A stretch of DNA of 64,000 nt from Actinopolyspora lacussalsi (GCA_030803735.1 JAURUC010000001.1:1311501-1375500); one strand, 5' to 3'; positions 36,177-45,146 are shown, counted from the first letter of the stretch. Numbers and translations are program-made. Notes: generated from the sequence alone by a model not told the origin.

Positions 36177-36536
36177 ATGGACGACGGTCGCCCGCTGTTC
36201 CTCCAGATAGCGGAGCAGATCGAGGGCTCGATCATCGACGGCTCACTGCCCGAGGAAACACGGGTTCCCTCCACCAACGAACTCGCCGCGTTCCACCGGA
36301 TCAACCCAGCGACCGCGGCGAACGGGATCAACCAGTTGGTCAGTGACGGGGTGCTCTACAAGCGAAGGGGGATCGGAATGTTCGTGGCCGGCGGGGCACG
36401 CGAGCAGTTGCTGGAACGACGCAGGCAGGACTTCGGACAGAAGTTCATCGCGCCGCTGCTCGGCGAGGCACAGAAGCTGGGGATGGACGCCGAGGATCTG
36501 AAGAAGATGATCGACGCCTGGAGGGAAGAGGCATGA
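36177..36536 (+). CDS. GntR family regulator, YtrA type
   Basis: A 119-residue regulator with a GntR winged HTH (PLFLQIAEQIEGSIIDGSLP, TRVPSTNELAAFHRINPATA, ANGINQLVSDGVLYKRRGIG) and only a short helical dimerisation tail. That size and order define the YtrA subgroup, which represses the ABC transporter operon it heads, usually in response to membrane-active antibiotics or envelope stress. ATG 36177 was chosen over GTG 36165. Its stop overlaps the ATPase gene (ATGA). Confidence 0.88.
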   Translation: MDDGRPLFLQIAEQIEGSIIDGSLPEETRVPSTNELAAFHRINPATAANGINQLVSDGVLYKRRGIGMFVAGGAREQLLERRRQDFGQKFIAPLLGEAQKLGMDAEDLKKMIDAWREEA

Positions 36537-37435
36537 CGGTAGCCGGCATGAGCGGGACGAGCAAACGCTACGGTGACACCGTCGCACTCGAGGACGTGTC
36601 ACTGGGATTCACCGAGAACCGGATTCACGGATTGCTGGGCCGCAACGGAGCGGGCAAAACAACAATCATGCAGATTCTCACCGGACAGAATTTCGAGACC
36701 TCCGGAAATGTGGAGGTTTTCGGTGAACACCCCTACGAGAACGACAGAGTGCTGCGCGACGTCTGCTTCATCAAGGAATCGCAGAAGTATCCCGACATGT
36801 TCGCGGTCCACCACGCGCTGACCGCGGCGAGCCTGGTCTACGAAAACTGGGACGCGGAACTCGCCGAGGAACTGGTCGAGGAGTTCGCGCTGCCACTCAA
36901 ACGACGTATCAGGAAACTCTCCCGCGGCCAGATGTCGACGGTGGGCATCATCATCGGGCTGGCCTCACGTGCACCGCTGACCTTCTTCGACGAGCCGTAC
37001 CTGGGGCTGGACGCGGTGGCGCGGCACCGGTTCTACGACCGCCTGCTCGCCGACTACGCCGAGCATCCGCGCACCATCGTGCTTTCCACGCACCTCATCG
37101 ACGAGATCAGTGACCTGATAGAACACGTCACCCTCGTGGACAAGGGCCGGGTACTGCTCGACGAGGACACGGACAAACTTCGTGCCAGCGCTGTCACGGT
37201 GACCGGACCGGCACGGGCAGTGGAGGAGTTCGCGGCGAACCACACCGAACTTCACCGGGAACAGCTCGGTGGTTTCCTGCGGGTCACACTCAGCGGCGCA
37301 CTCCCCGAGCGAACCCCGGAGGATCTGCACGTGGAGCCGGTCTCCCTGCAGCAACTCGTCGTACAGACCACCCGACAGGCGACCGGTGAGCAGACGTTCC
37401 TCGGTGCCGCGAACGACAAGGAAACCCGCTCATGA
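36533..37435 (+). CDS. ABC transporter ATP-binding protein (YtrB-like)
   Basis: A 300-residue ABC ATPase: Walker A GRNGAGKTT, Q-loop in FIKESQKY (the Q is displaced as in YtrB-like proteins), signature region KLSRGQMSTVGIIIGLASR, Walker B LTFFDEPYLGLD, and STHLIDE with switch His. A C-terminal extension of about 90 residues follows. It pairs with the permease at 37432 (4 bp overlap) and is controlled by the YtrA-type regulator upstream. Likely role: export or removal of a membrane-active compound, not proven. Confidence 0.9.
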   Translation: MTVAGMSGTSKRYGDTVALEDVSLGFTENRIHGLLGRNGAGKTTIMQILTGQNFETSGNVEVFGEHPYENDRVLRDVCFIKESQKYPDMFAVHHALTAASLVYENWDAELAEELVEEFALPLKRRIRKLSRGQMSTVGIIIGLASRAPLTFFDEPYLGLDAVARHRFYDRLLADYAEHPRTIVLSTHLIDEISDLIEHVTLVDKGRVLLDEDTDKLRASAVTVTGPARAVEEFAANHTELHREQLGGFLRVTLSGALPERTPEDLHVEPVSLQQLVVQTTRQATGEQTFLGAANDKETRS

Positions 37436-38130
37436 GACGCCTGCTCAACGTCAGCCGGATCCAACTGGTCAACGTTCCCGCCGTGTTCGGCCTGCCACTG
37501 CTGGTACTCGGGTTGGCGTTCCTCGCCAATCTGGCGATCTTCGCGATGATCAGCGACTCGGCTCAGCAGGGCGAACCGGCCAGCGGGGCGATAATGTCGA
37601 TCTATTTCGTCCTGCTGTCGGTGCACCTGCAGACCATGACCCAGTTCTTTCCGTTCGCCGCCGGTCTCAGCGTCACCCGCCGCACGTTCTTCGGTGCGAC
37701 GACGCTGGTGGTGCTGGGACAGTCACTGCTCTACGGAATTCTGCTTACCCTGCTGAAGCTGGTCGAGTCCGGCACCGACGGCTGGGGAATGGGGCTGAGG
37801 TTCTTCGGTCTCCCCTTCCTCGTTCAGGACAATCCGCTGCTGCAGCTGTTGATCTACACCGCGCCGTTCCTGCTCATGTCGTTCATCGGCGTCTGGGTCG
37901 GCATCGTGTTCAAGCGCTGGGGCCAGCCGGGGGTCTACACGGTCGTGATCAGCGTCGGACTGCTGGCCGTGCTGTTCGCCTTCCTGGTTACCTGGCGGGA
38001 ATGGTGGGCCTCGGTCGGAGCCTTCTTCGTCGAACAGCCACCGCTGGCACTGCTGTTCGCCTACCCGCTGGGGCTGGCAGCGGTGTTCGCCGCTGCCGGA
38101 TACCTGACGATCCGCCGCGCGATTCCGTAG
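37432..38130 (+). CDS. ABC transporter permease, six-helix membrane protein
   Basis: A 232-residue membrane protein with about six helices (for example VFGLPLLVLGLAFLANLAIF and VYTVVISVGLLAVLFAFLV). Cytoplasmic loops are short and there is no large outer domain. It lacks sequence marks of a well-known permease class, but the 4 bp overlap with the ATPase gene and its place as third gene after a YtrA-type regulator make the assignment safe. The operon seems to end here. Confidence 0.82.
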   Translation: MRRLLNVSRIQLVNVPAVFGLPLLVLGLAFLANLAIFAMISDSAQQGEPASGAIMSIYFVLLSVHLQTMTQFFPFAAGLSVTRRTFFGATTLVVLGQSLLYGILLTLLKLVESGTDGWGMGLRFFGLPFLVQDNPLLQLLIYTAPFLLMSFIGVWVGIVFKRWGQPGVYTVVISVGLLAVLFAFLVTWREWWASVGAFFVEQPPLALLFAYPLGLAAVFAAAGYLTIRRAIP

Positions 38131-38288
38131 CGACCACCACGGCGGAGACGCACGGCGAAACCACCGAGGACACCCGGTCCCGACCGAACGAGCGCGGAAA
38201 GACCGGGTGTCACTCGTCCGGAGTGCACGGCCGAACGGCTCGTGGCAGCTTGGCCGAAACCACACATCAGCCCGGGGACGGTGACCGT

Positions 38289-39548
38289 ATGACAGCGCCG
38301 AACGGGGTCAGCGCACGTTACGAGGGTGCGGTACTGATCGACGGCACCGGTGACGAGCCGGTCACCGACGCCGTGCTGCTCGTCGACGATCAGGGGGTGA
38401 TCAGCTACGCCGGTGCGGCCGACGCGGCCCCGCCACGGGACGCGACACCGGTGGTCGACCTGTCGGGACTCACGCTGCTGCCTGGGTTCTTCGACTGCCA
38501 CGTGCACTTCGGGCTGGGCGGGGACATGATGTCGTCCCTGCGGGACATGGCGGCACTCCCGAGCCTGCGGAGTTTCGAGACCGCTCACCGGATGCGGGAA
38601 ACGCTGCACGCGGGGATAACCACCGCACGGGACCTCGGCGGTATCGACGCGGGATATCGACAGGCCCAGCAACGAGGGCTGCTCGAAGGACCACGGCTGC
38701 GGGTGGCGGGCCGCATGCTGGGCCCGACCGGTGGGCACTCCGATTTCACCCTCCCCGACGGCTCGTGCCCGGATCCGGGGCTGGGAAGCGTCGTGGACAC
38801 ACCGGAACAGGCCCGGCGGGAATCACGAACACTGCTCCGCGACGGGGTGGACTGGCTCAAGGTGTGCGCGACCGGCGGAATGACGACCCCCTCGGACGAC
38901 CCGGAGGACGTGGGACTGGACGAGGAAACCATCCGGATCGTGGTCGGCGAGGCCGCTGACCGCCGCCGGGACGGCGTGGCCGCGCACTCGCAGGGAACCG
39001 TCGGGATCCACAACGCGCTGCGCGCGGGCGTGACCAGCCTCGAACACGGCTACGGGCTCGACCGGCAGGGCAACGAGCTGATGCTGCGCAACGGGACCGT
39101 GCTGGTGCCCACCCTGTCGGCGGCGCTGCGGATGCCGGAACGCGGCACCGTGCCGGACTACCTGTGGCAGAAGAAGCACCGTTGGGCCGAGCACTGCAGG
39201 TCCAACATCGCCGGAGCCGTCGCGGCCGGTGTCCCGGTCGCGCTGGGAACCGATTCCGGGATCGGCCCGCACGCGAGCAACCTGGACGAGTTGCGACTTC
39301 TCGTCGAGATCGGGCTGAGCCCGCTGGAGGCCATCACGGCCGGAACCGGGGAGTCGGCACGACTGCTGGGGGTGCGAGACCGGGTGGGAACGCTGCGTCC
39401 CGGTATGCTCGCGGACTTCGTGGTGACCGACGTCGACCCGCTGCGCGACATCGCGGGGCTGGCAGACCCCGCCGCCGTGGTCCTCGTCGCACAGGCAGGC
39501 GAGATCCGCAAGAACACGCTCAGCAACAAGGCGGCTTCCGCTTCGTAG
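38289..39548 (+). CDS. Metal-dependent amidohydrolase family protein
   Basis: A 419-residue amidohydrolase. Metal ligands are visible in order: DCHVHFG (HxH, about residues 75-80), the Lys in DWLKVCATGG (about 194), His in VAAHSQG, His in SLEHGYG, and Asp in ALGTDSG. The C-terminal GMLADFVVTDVDPL closes the composite beta domain. This pattern fits the imidazolonepropionase/Xaa-Pro dipeptidase-like group that hydrolyses cyclic amides or dipeptides. The substrate is unknown. It is separated from the ABC operon by 158 bp. Confidence 0.87.
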   Translation: MTAPNGVSARYEGAVLIDGTGDEPVTDAVLLVDDQGVISYAGAADAAPPRDATPVVDLSGLTLLPGFFDCHVHFGLGGDMMSSLRDMAALPSLRSFETAHRMRETLHAGITTARDLGGIDAGYRQAQQRGLLEGPRLRVAGRMLGPTGGHSDFTLPDGSCPDPGLGSVVDTPEQARRESRTLLRDGVDWLKVCATGGMTTPSDDPEDVGLDEETIRIVVGEAADRRRDGVAAHSQGTVGIHNALRAGVTSLEHGYGLDRQGNELMLRNGTVLVPTLSAALRMPERGTVPDYLWQKKHRWAEHCRSNIAGAVAAGVPVALGTDSGIGPHASNLDELRLLVEIGLSPLEAITAGTGESARLLGVRDRVGTLRPGMLADFVVTDVDPLRDIAGLADPAAVVLVAQAGEIRKNTLSNKAASAS

Positions 39549-39646
39549 CGAGCGGCGGAGGCGACGCCGAACGGGGATCCCGGTCAGTTCGGTCGAGTCG
39601 TCCGGCCCTGGAATCACCGGTACCGAAACCATCGAGGACGTACAGC

Positions 39647-40219
39647 GTGTGGCGAACGAGTTCTTCGGCGGAAAGGGCAGCCTGGCACGAGCTGCGCGCC
39701 CGTTGTGACCGCCGGGTGGAAAGCCTGTTGCGCTCGGTCGAACTGCCGGATCCGTGGGACATCGACGAGTTCATCGACGGGTTGGAGAGACATCGTCGAC
39801 GCGATGTCGACCTGTGCGCGGTGTCCTGGCACTTGGGCGATAGCACCGGTGCCTGGCAACGCAACGACGATCACGACGTCATCGCCTACCCGGACAACAC
39901 CAGCACGATGCACCAAGATTACATCATCCTGCACGAGATCGGGCACATGATCTCCGGCCACCACGGGCGATGCGTACTGTCCGTCCAGGAAGCACAGCGC
40001 CGGGCCCCGGATCTCTCCCCGACCGCCTTCGCCCACCTGCTGCACCGGGGCGACGTCACCACCGAGGAGCACGAGGCCGAAACCATAGCCACATTGATCT
40101 TCGCCCGGATCACACGCCGCACGGGGAGACGTCGTAACAGCAGGAGGACAGGGGCAGCACCGGACGACCGGACAGCCGCTACGCTTGCCAGGTTGACCTC
40201 GGCGTTCGATCAACTCTGA
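39647..40219 (+). CDS. ImmA/IrrE family metallo-endopeptidase
   Basis: A 190-residue protein with the zinc-protease motif HEIGHMISGH (HExxH, about residues 103-112) and a later EEHEAETIA helix giving the third ligand. Such proteases cut repressors, as ImmA does in ICEBs1 and IrrE in Deinococcus; in actinomycetes they are often paired with a DUF6545 membrane protein, as here (8 bp apart). No XRE regulator is adjacent. GTG 39647 follows GAGGA. Earlier in-frame codons overlap the amidohydrolase and are not used. Confidence 0.85.
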   Translation: MWRTSSSAERAAWHELRARCDRRVESLLRSVELPDPWDIDEFIDGLERHRRRDVDLCAVSWHLGDSTGAWQRNDDHDVIAYPDNTSTMHQDYIILHEIGHMISGHHGRCVLSVQEAQRRAPDLSPTAFAHLLHRGDVTTEEHEAETIATLIFARITRRTGRRRNSRRTGAAPDDRTAATLARLTSAFDQL

Positions 40220-40226
40220 CGGGAAC

Positions 40227-42002
40227 ATGTTGTCCAGCCTGCTGATGTACGGCGTCGGGACGACCGCGTTGCTGGCCGCGGCGTACCGGTTCCGGAGCGC
40301 TCGCGGGGCGCGCACTCCCGGGGTGGTCCACCTGTGTGGCGCCATAGCCGGTGTGGGGTTGTCCGCCGTGCTCTCGGCACCGAGCACACTGGCCGCGGCG
40401 GCACCGATCGAGCCGATACCCAACGTCACACGGTTGTTGGCCAACGATCTCGCGATGGTGGCGGCGTGGTGCGTACAGGGACTGCTGCTGCATCTGGTGC
40501 TGCCACCCGAACGTGCCTCCGCCGCGCTCCGCCGTCAAACCGTGGTGCTGGTCATCGGTATCGGCACCATGAGCGCGCTGTTGACAGTGGAGCCGGTCCC
40601 CTACGATCCGGAGTTCGTGGCCACCTATGCGGACGTTCCCGCGGTGCTGGGTTACATCGTGGTTTTCTGCGGCTACATCGGTTGGAGTCAGCTGAGTTTC
40701 ATCCGGTTGATCCGCCGTTACATTCGGCTCAGCGATCGGCCGTGGCTGCGTGCCGGACTGACCGTGATCCAGCTCGGTTGTGCCAGCGCGTTGGGCTGGG
40801 CGCTCAGCAAGAGCGCGGCCTCGGTGTTGGTGTTCGCGCGCCACGGCGACTCGACAGGTATCGAGGCGAGCCTGTCCACGCTCTTTTCGGCGACGTGCGT
40901 GGGACTGGTCGCGTTCGGGGCCACCATGCCCGGCTGGGGACCGCTGCTCACTGGTTCGCTGTGCCGGATACGACAGCATCACGCGCACCGTGCGCTCGCA
41001 CCGCTGTGGTCCGTGCTGCGTCCGGTGGTCGCCGAGGCGGATAGCTCGTCGAGCAGCTCTCCCATACCCGGGTCGCGAAGGATCGAGTGGCGCCTGACCC
41101 GACGGGTCGTCGACATTCGCGACGCGCTGTTGTTCCTCGCTCCGTACCGTCCGGCACCGAACGAGGTCACCGGAGTTCTCCTAGCTCACCCCGCGGACCC
41201 GGAAGCCTCAGCAGCAGCCGTCGGCATCGTCCGAGCCCTGCGCAAGTGGCACTCCGGCGAATCCCCGATGGTCCGGGCGCCGCGAGTGCCGGAGCCGACG
41301 GAAATCGACGACCTCGACACCGAGATCGCCTGGTTGAAACGAGTGGCCCGTAGTCTTCCGACCGTGTACACGTCCGAACCGGAGGCCCCGGTGAAACCAG
41401 TCAGAGTCCAGTCGAGGACGGCCACGATCACCACGACATGCGCTCACCTGTTGACCGAGGTGTTCGCACCGTGGGTGCTGGTTCTACTACTTCCGCTCAT
41501 GGTTGCCTGGCGAGCCACCGACTCACTGATCGCCACGCTGCTGTGGGGGTTACTCGTGGCACTGACCAGCAGCCTCTTACCGATGGGGGTCATCGTCTGG
41601 GGCGCCCGGACCGGTCGCTGGGACGGTCACCACGTCCGGGACCGCGCTGGGAGGCTGATTCCCTTCCTGGTACTGCTCGGCTCCAGCGGGCTGGGGCTCG
41701 GGCTGCTGATCGTGTTGCGCAGTCCCTGGCTGCTCATCGCGCTCGACATCACGATGGTACTGACGCTACTGGTCACCGGGGTGATCACCATTCGATGGAA
41801 AATCTCCATGCACACCGCGGTGGCCGCCGGGGCGGTGGTTATCCTCGCCGTCACGCTCGGCCCCGGCTGGTGGGCCTCCGCCCCGCTGCTCGCCGCGATC
41901 GGATGGTCGCGGGTCGCCGTGAACGACCACACCACGGCCCAGGTCACGGCGGGAACGATCGCCGGTCTGCTGGCCGGTGGTGGCTACGCGCTGCTCGTGT
42001 GA
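40227..42002 (+). CDS. DUF6545 (MAB_1171c-type) membrane protein fused to a PAP2-like phosphatase domain
   Basis: A 591-residue two-part protein. Residues 1-390 match the DUF6545 layout: seven helices followed by a soluble part with TRRVVDIRDALLFLAPYRPA. Usual family members end near here at about 400 residues. Residues 400-591 add five more helices with PAP2 marks: K525-ISM-H529 in place of the PSGH motif, and S561-R562-x5-H568 of motif three, where the usual final Asp is Gln572. That Gln form occurs in a subset of PAP2 proteins. It could act on a lipid phosphate. It follows the ImmA/IrrE gene by 7 bp. Confidence 0.75.
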   Translation: MLSSLLMYGVGTTALLAAAYRFRSARGARTPGVVHLCGAIAGVGLSAVLSAPSTLAAAAPIEPIPNVTRLLANDLAMVAAWCVQGLLLHLVLPPERASAALRRQTVVLVIGIGTMSALLTVEPVPYDPEFVATYADVPAVLGYIVVFCGYIGWSQLSFIRLIRRYIRLSDRPWLRAGLTVIQLGCASALGWALSKSAASVLVFARHGDSTGIEASLSTLFSATCVGLVAFGATMPGWGPLLTGSLCRIRQHHAHRALAPLWSVLRPVVAEADSSSSSSPIPGSRRIEWRLTRRVVDIRDALLFLAPYRPAPNEVTGVLLAHPADPEASAAAVGIVRALRKWHSGESPMVRAPRVPEPTEIDDLDTEIAWLKRVARSLPTVYTSEPEAPVKPVRVQSRTATITTTCAHLLTEVFAPWVLVLLLPLMVAWRATDSLIATLLWGLLVALTSSLLPMGVIVWGARTGRWDGHHVRDRAGRLIPFLVLLGSSGLGLGLLIVLRSPWLLIALDITMVLTLLVTGVITIRWKISMHTAVAAGAVVILAVTLGPGWWASAPLLAAIGWSRVAVNDHTTAQVTAGTIAGLLAGGGYALLV

Positions 42003-42109
42003 CGCCTTGACTTCCCACAACAGCACAGCTCGAGGAACCGCTGGTCTCGACACCGGAAGAACCGGTAGTCACACCGAACGGACAGTCGAGGGCCGGGCTC
42101 GGGAACACT

Positions 42110-42321
42110 TCAGGTTTGCGCGGTCACTCCCTCGCTCAACCGAGCGATCGCGTCGGAGAGCTGCTCGGCGACCTCGGGATCGTCGACCGGATGTGTCTCG
42201 GCGAACCGCGCCAGTGATCCCGGCACGGAAAGCCTGACGTCGTCGACTACGGTTCCCCCGCGATTCCCGCGGCCCTGCGGGCCTCGTCCTGGGCCCACAC
42301 CGTGAACACTCCATCAGTCAC
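42110..42321 (-). pseudogene. Small gene with an apparent frameshift in a G run
   Basis: Two coding-like frames abut on the minus strand. From GTG 42321, behind a GGAGG-type site, one frame gives VTDGVFTVWAQDEARRAAG and stops at TAG 42247. The other frame then continues from about 42256: VVDDVRLSVPGSLARFAETH, then PVDDPEVAEQLSDAIARLSE, ending at TGA 42110. Joining them needs one extra G in the GGGGG run at about 42256-42260 and gives a 70-residue acidic protein. Alternatively GTG 42298 opens a 62-codon frame directly. Sequencing error, real mutation or programmed slippage cannot be separated here. Family unknown. Confidence 0.45.
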
Positions 42322-42370
42322 ACCTCCAGCAGTCCCGAGTTCATAGATGCCGCACGAATTCCCGGCGATG

Positions 42371-42532
42371 TCACTTGGCTACATCAGCACGCCAGCGCCC
42401 GATCTCGGCGAACCAGGAACGTGGCTTCCACGTGGGATCGACCCCGGTGACAGCCGGCTCGGCAACCTCGGCTCCTTCTTGTGCTCGGAGCTCGGAAGTG
42501 ATCGTCTCGCTCTGAACGTCCTGCTCGTGCAT
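42371..42532 (-). CDS. 53-residue small protein of unknown function
   Basis: An ATG-started frame, too short for ordinary gene callers, with GC-rich third positions. It has an acidic N-terminal half (MHEQDVQSETITSELRAQEG, AEVAEPAVTG) and a Trp/Arg-rich end (TWKPRSWFAEIGRWRADVAK). GGTGAGACG precedes the start. The following minus-strand small gene begins 50 bp downstream, so the two may be one transcript. A strong hairpin lies just upstream (42560-42601). The leader-core look resembles a ribosomal peptide precursor, but no maturation enzyme is adjacent; it may also be a small regulator. Confidence 0.5.
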   Translation of the reverse strand: MHEQDVQSETITSELRAQEGAEVAEPAVTGVDPTWKPRSWFAEIGRWRADVAK

Positions 42533-42559
42533 CGTCGTCTCACCGCTCCCGGTTCGGTC

Positions 42560-42601
42560 ACCGCGACCGTCGGATCCCGGCAGGGGTCCGACGGTCGCGG
42601 T
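42560..42601. terminator. Perfect 15-bp hairpin, probable bidirectional terminator
   Basis: Arms 42560-42574 (ACCGCGACCGTCGGA) and 42587-42601 pair fully around a 12-base loop; TTCGTTGTCC follows on the plus strand. It isolates the small minus-strand genes from the gene-poor stretch to the right. Confidence 0.7.
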
Positions 42602-44624
42602 TCGTTGTCCCCTTCAACGATGCGGACGAGATCGCAGTAGAACAAGTGAAACTTTCTACAAAACCTTTTAGCAAAACTTCAATTTTGATTTCGTGCTGGT
42701 CACGCCATAGATACGGACGGACCACCAGTGGCGGGATTCGTCCGGTCGGAGTGCTCGGATGACACGACTCCTGGCCCGCCCACCCGAGCCGGATGTCTCA
42801 CGAGAGATCGTCCCGGTGCCTCGCACGGTATGCGTCCAGCGACCACGGCACCCCGAACACGCATGACGAGAGTGGGAGTCCGAGCGGTAACCGATGCGCG
42901 GAGGAATTCGGTTGCGGAATGCGACGGCGCGGATTCGCACTCCGCTGCCACGCCCCCGAATCCCCCGGACATCTGTAGGATTTTCGGTTCAAACACAACC
43001 GACAGTAGTAACGATTCAATACCGAAAATATCGTTGCCAGCCTACGGGCCGATGACTGTCGCACTGGTCGACACCGCGTTTTCGGGGGCGATACTCAGCT
43101 ACCGCATTGGGGAGAACGAACCCCGCACCCATTCGTGGAGTGCCCGCAGCGCACTTGACGGTATCGAAACCGGTAAACAGCCTCACAGAGGAGGCCTCAC
43201 GACGAGGTAAGCAACACTTTCGATCCCGGAAGCACCGAGGACTCCTGTACCCGCCCTCGTATTTTGTCAACTCCTGCGGTGGAGCACCGCCGCATATCAT
43301 CCGACAGCAAGCGCAGAACCAATGGGCCCGCGTAAAACGCAGCCCTGCTTAAAACGTTGCCCTGCTTAACCTTTCCGACCACGAACACACCTGATCGGCG
43401 CAAGCTCCGGCCCGAAGGCCGGAACTTGCGCCGATTGCCGGTCACGTGCCCAGCTCCTCTACGGTGCATCGCGACTCACGCACCGGAACCACTCGACCGG
43501 ATCAGGATGAACACACGAGCCAACACAGTGTCCTCGAAGAGCCTTTGCTCCTGAAAGGATCCCAAGGTGGATGTTCGGTACTTCCGGCACAGGAAGCGCC
43601 ATGCCAGTCGGCTACACGACGAAAAACATCAGCAGAAAAAGAAACGACCGGTGATCGTCATCGCATGCGCCCCCAAGCCTGATCCTGACCGATGATGCGC
43701 GGTGTCCATCCGGACGGGAAAGCTTTTCCCTGTAACCAGCGATGCTATAAACCGTGCAACATATGTTCACACCCCCTTCGCGGAATCACGCTGTTCCATC
43801 GCGCCCTCCGGTCAGTCATGCCCCTGCCAACGCCCGTTCCGCCCGAAACGAGGTCGAGCCGGCGGCACCAGTCCCGACGAACACTACGGAAAGCTTGCAT
43901 CGCACTCGCTGATCAAAAGCTTATACACCGAATGTGGGCATCGACAAACGCTCACTCCGTGAAACACACGAACGAGCTACTAACACCGCGACGAAGATTT
44001 CGAGGACCACCGCCAGGACAGCACTCACGAAAATAGTTCACGATATTGTCGAGCGCCTCCCATCTCTCGCGAGCGGGCCAAGCGTCCACCTCACGGGTCG
44101 GCCGGACTCCGAATCAGCACCGCCGACCACGTGTGGAACGGGTCTTTCCCGGTAACCCGAGTCGGGAGGTCATCGGTGTGCCCGGGCCATACCTGACCGA
44201 GGGATGCGGGGTTGAACCCACAGCCACGTCGTCCCGGGGATAGCAGAGGTGTTCCCGTTCGAACCAGCAGCGGGGACACCCTTCCTTCACAGCGGGCCCG
44301 CTACGACGAGTCACAGCACTGCCCAGCACCTCCTTCCACAACACACCTCGAGGGAGCTCCGCGACCGAACCGGGTGAGCCGGGTCACGGCCACCCTTGTG
44401 ACATGTGCTCCATTGGAGCGGTTACTGCTATGGTGGGAGGAGGTTGAGCAGTCAGCCGGACCACACTCGAGCTTGGATCAGATCCGAGCACAGTGTCGTT
44501 GGATCCAGGCTCGCAGGACTGCTTTCACGACCGGACACGGCCTCAAGCCTCTTTTCGATCGGTTCCACATCGGGTTCCCACGCCTGGGTCGACGACACAC
44601 GTCGATGCAGATGGAGGAGAAACC
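42602..44624. other. 2-kb gene-poor, AT-richer region
   Basis: No convincing gene was found. Open frames here have poor third-position bias and rare codons (AAA, ATA, CTA, AGA). Notable contents: A/T-rich tract 42640-42700; a very strong hairpin at 43394-43435; a possible 42-codon Lys/Arg/His-rich frame at 43567-43695 (GTG after AAGG) whose stop overlaps an ATG frame (43692-44036) holding CNQRCYKPCNIC; and the promoter zone of the STAS gene toward 44600. It may be decayed foreign DNA or carry untranslated RNAs. Confidence 0.5.
43394..43435. other. Very strong 18-bp hairpin with CGAA tetraloop
   Basis: ATCGGCGCAAG (43394-43404) pairs with CTTGCGCCGAT (43425-43435); one C-A mismatch; then TCCGGCC pairs with GGCCGGA around CGAA (43413-43416). 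No recognisable gene precedes or follows it within 300 bp on either strand, so it may belong to an RNA gene or end a decayed one. Confidence 0.7.
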
Positions 44625-45146
44625 ATGACACCGAAACCGTTCGAACAACACCCCGTCCCCTCCGGCGCGGACCGACGAACACCTCCGACCCCCGAACCTG
44701 CCTGGCAGGAGTCGATCGAGGAGTCCGAAAGGCTGCGGCTGCGAATCGCACGACCGGGACCGAACACCATTCTGCTCACCGCCGTCGGTGAGGTGGATTC
44801 CACCACCGTGACACGGTTCCGGGACGTGCTCCTTCCTCGACTGTCGGCCACGGCCCGACTCCTGGTGATCGATCTCGGCGCAGTGGAGTTCCTGAACGTT
44901 TCCGGCCTGGAGCTGTTGCGCTACGCTCACTCGCAGGCCTCCAACCGGGGTATGCTGTTGCGACTGGTCGTGAACACGCACGCGGTTCGGCGAGCGGTGT
45001 GGCAAGCGGGGCTGGACACCGTGGTGGAGAGGCATCCGACGGTGACATCGGCGTTGGAAACCCTCCCGACCGCACGCGTGCCCGAAGGAGTCGGTTCCAC
45101 CGGTGCCGCCGATTCCGCCGGAATCCTGTCGAACGGCGAGCGGTAG
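44625..45146 (+). CDS. STAS domain protein (anti-sigma factor antagonist-like)
   Basis: A 173-residue protein with a STAS fold at about residues 35-145: NTILLTAVGEVDSTTVTRFR, LLVIDLGAVEFLNVSGLELL (the phosphorylatable Ser is in NVSGLELL), and LLRLVVNTHAVRRAVWQAGL. Proline-rich disordered tails flank it. It probably takes part in a partner-switching cascade that frees a sigma factor; no anti-sigma kinase gene is adjacent. ATG 44625 follows ATGGAGGAGAAACC. Confidence 0.88.
   Translation: MTPKPFEQHPVPSGADRRTPPTPEPAWQESIEESERLRLRIARPGPNTILLTAVGEVDSTTVTRFRDVLLPRLSATARLLVIDLGAVEFLNVSGLELLRYAHSQASNRGMLLRLVVNTHAVRRAVWQAGLDTVVERHPTVTSALETLPTARVPEGVGSTGAADSAGILSNGER

Noticed and set aside
42728..43210. 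160-codon plus-strand open frame
   Set aside because: Poor third-position bias, no ribosome site, no recognisable motif, and it runs through AT-rich non-coding sequence.
43692..44036. CxxxCxxC motif (CYKPCNIC) suggesting a radical SAM maturase for the small peptides nearby
   Set aside because: Only 114 codons, rare codon use, and no barrel-like sequence after the motif.
44150..44290. T-loop-like GGGTTCAACCC and GTTCGAACC motifs suggesting tRNA genes
   Set aside because: Neither can be extended to a 5-bp T stem with acceptor and D arms on either strand.
44212..44628. 138-codon plus-strand open frame before the STAS gene
   Set aside because: Overlaps the ribosome site and start of the STAS gene in another frame; residue content is Arg/Pro/Ser-rich, as in chance frames of GC-rich DNA.
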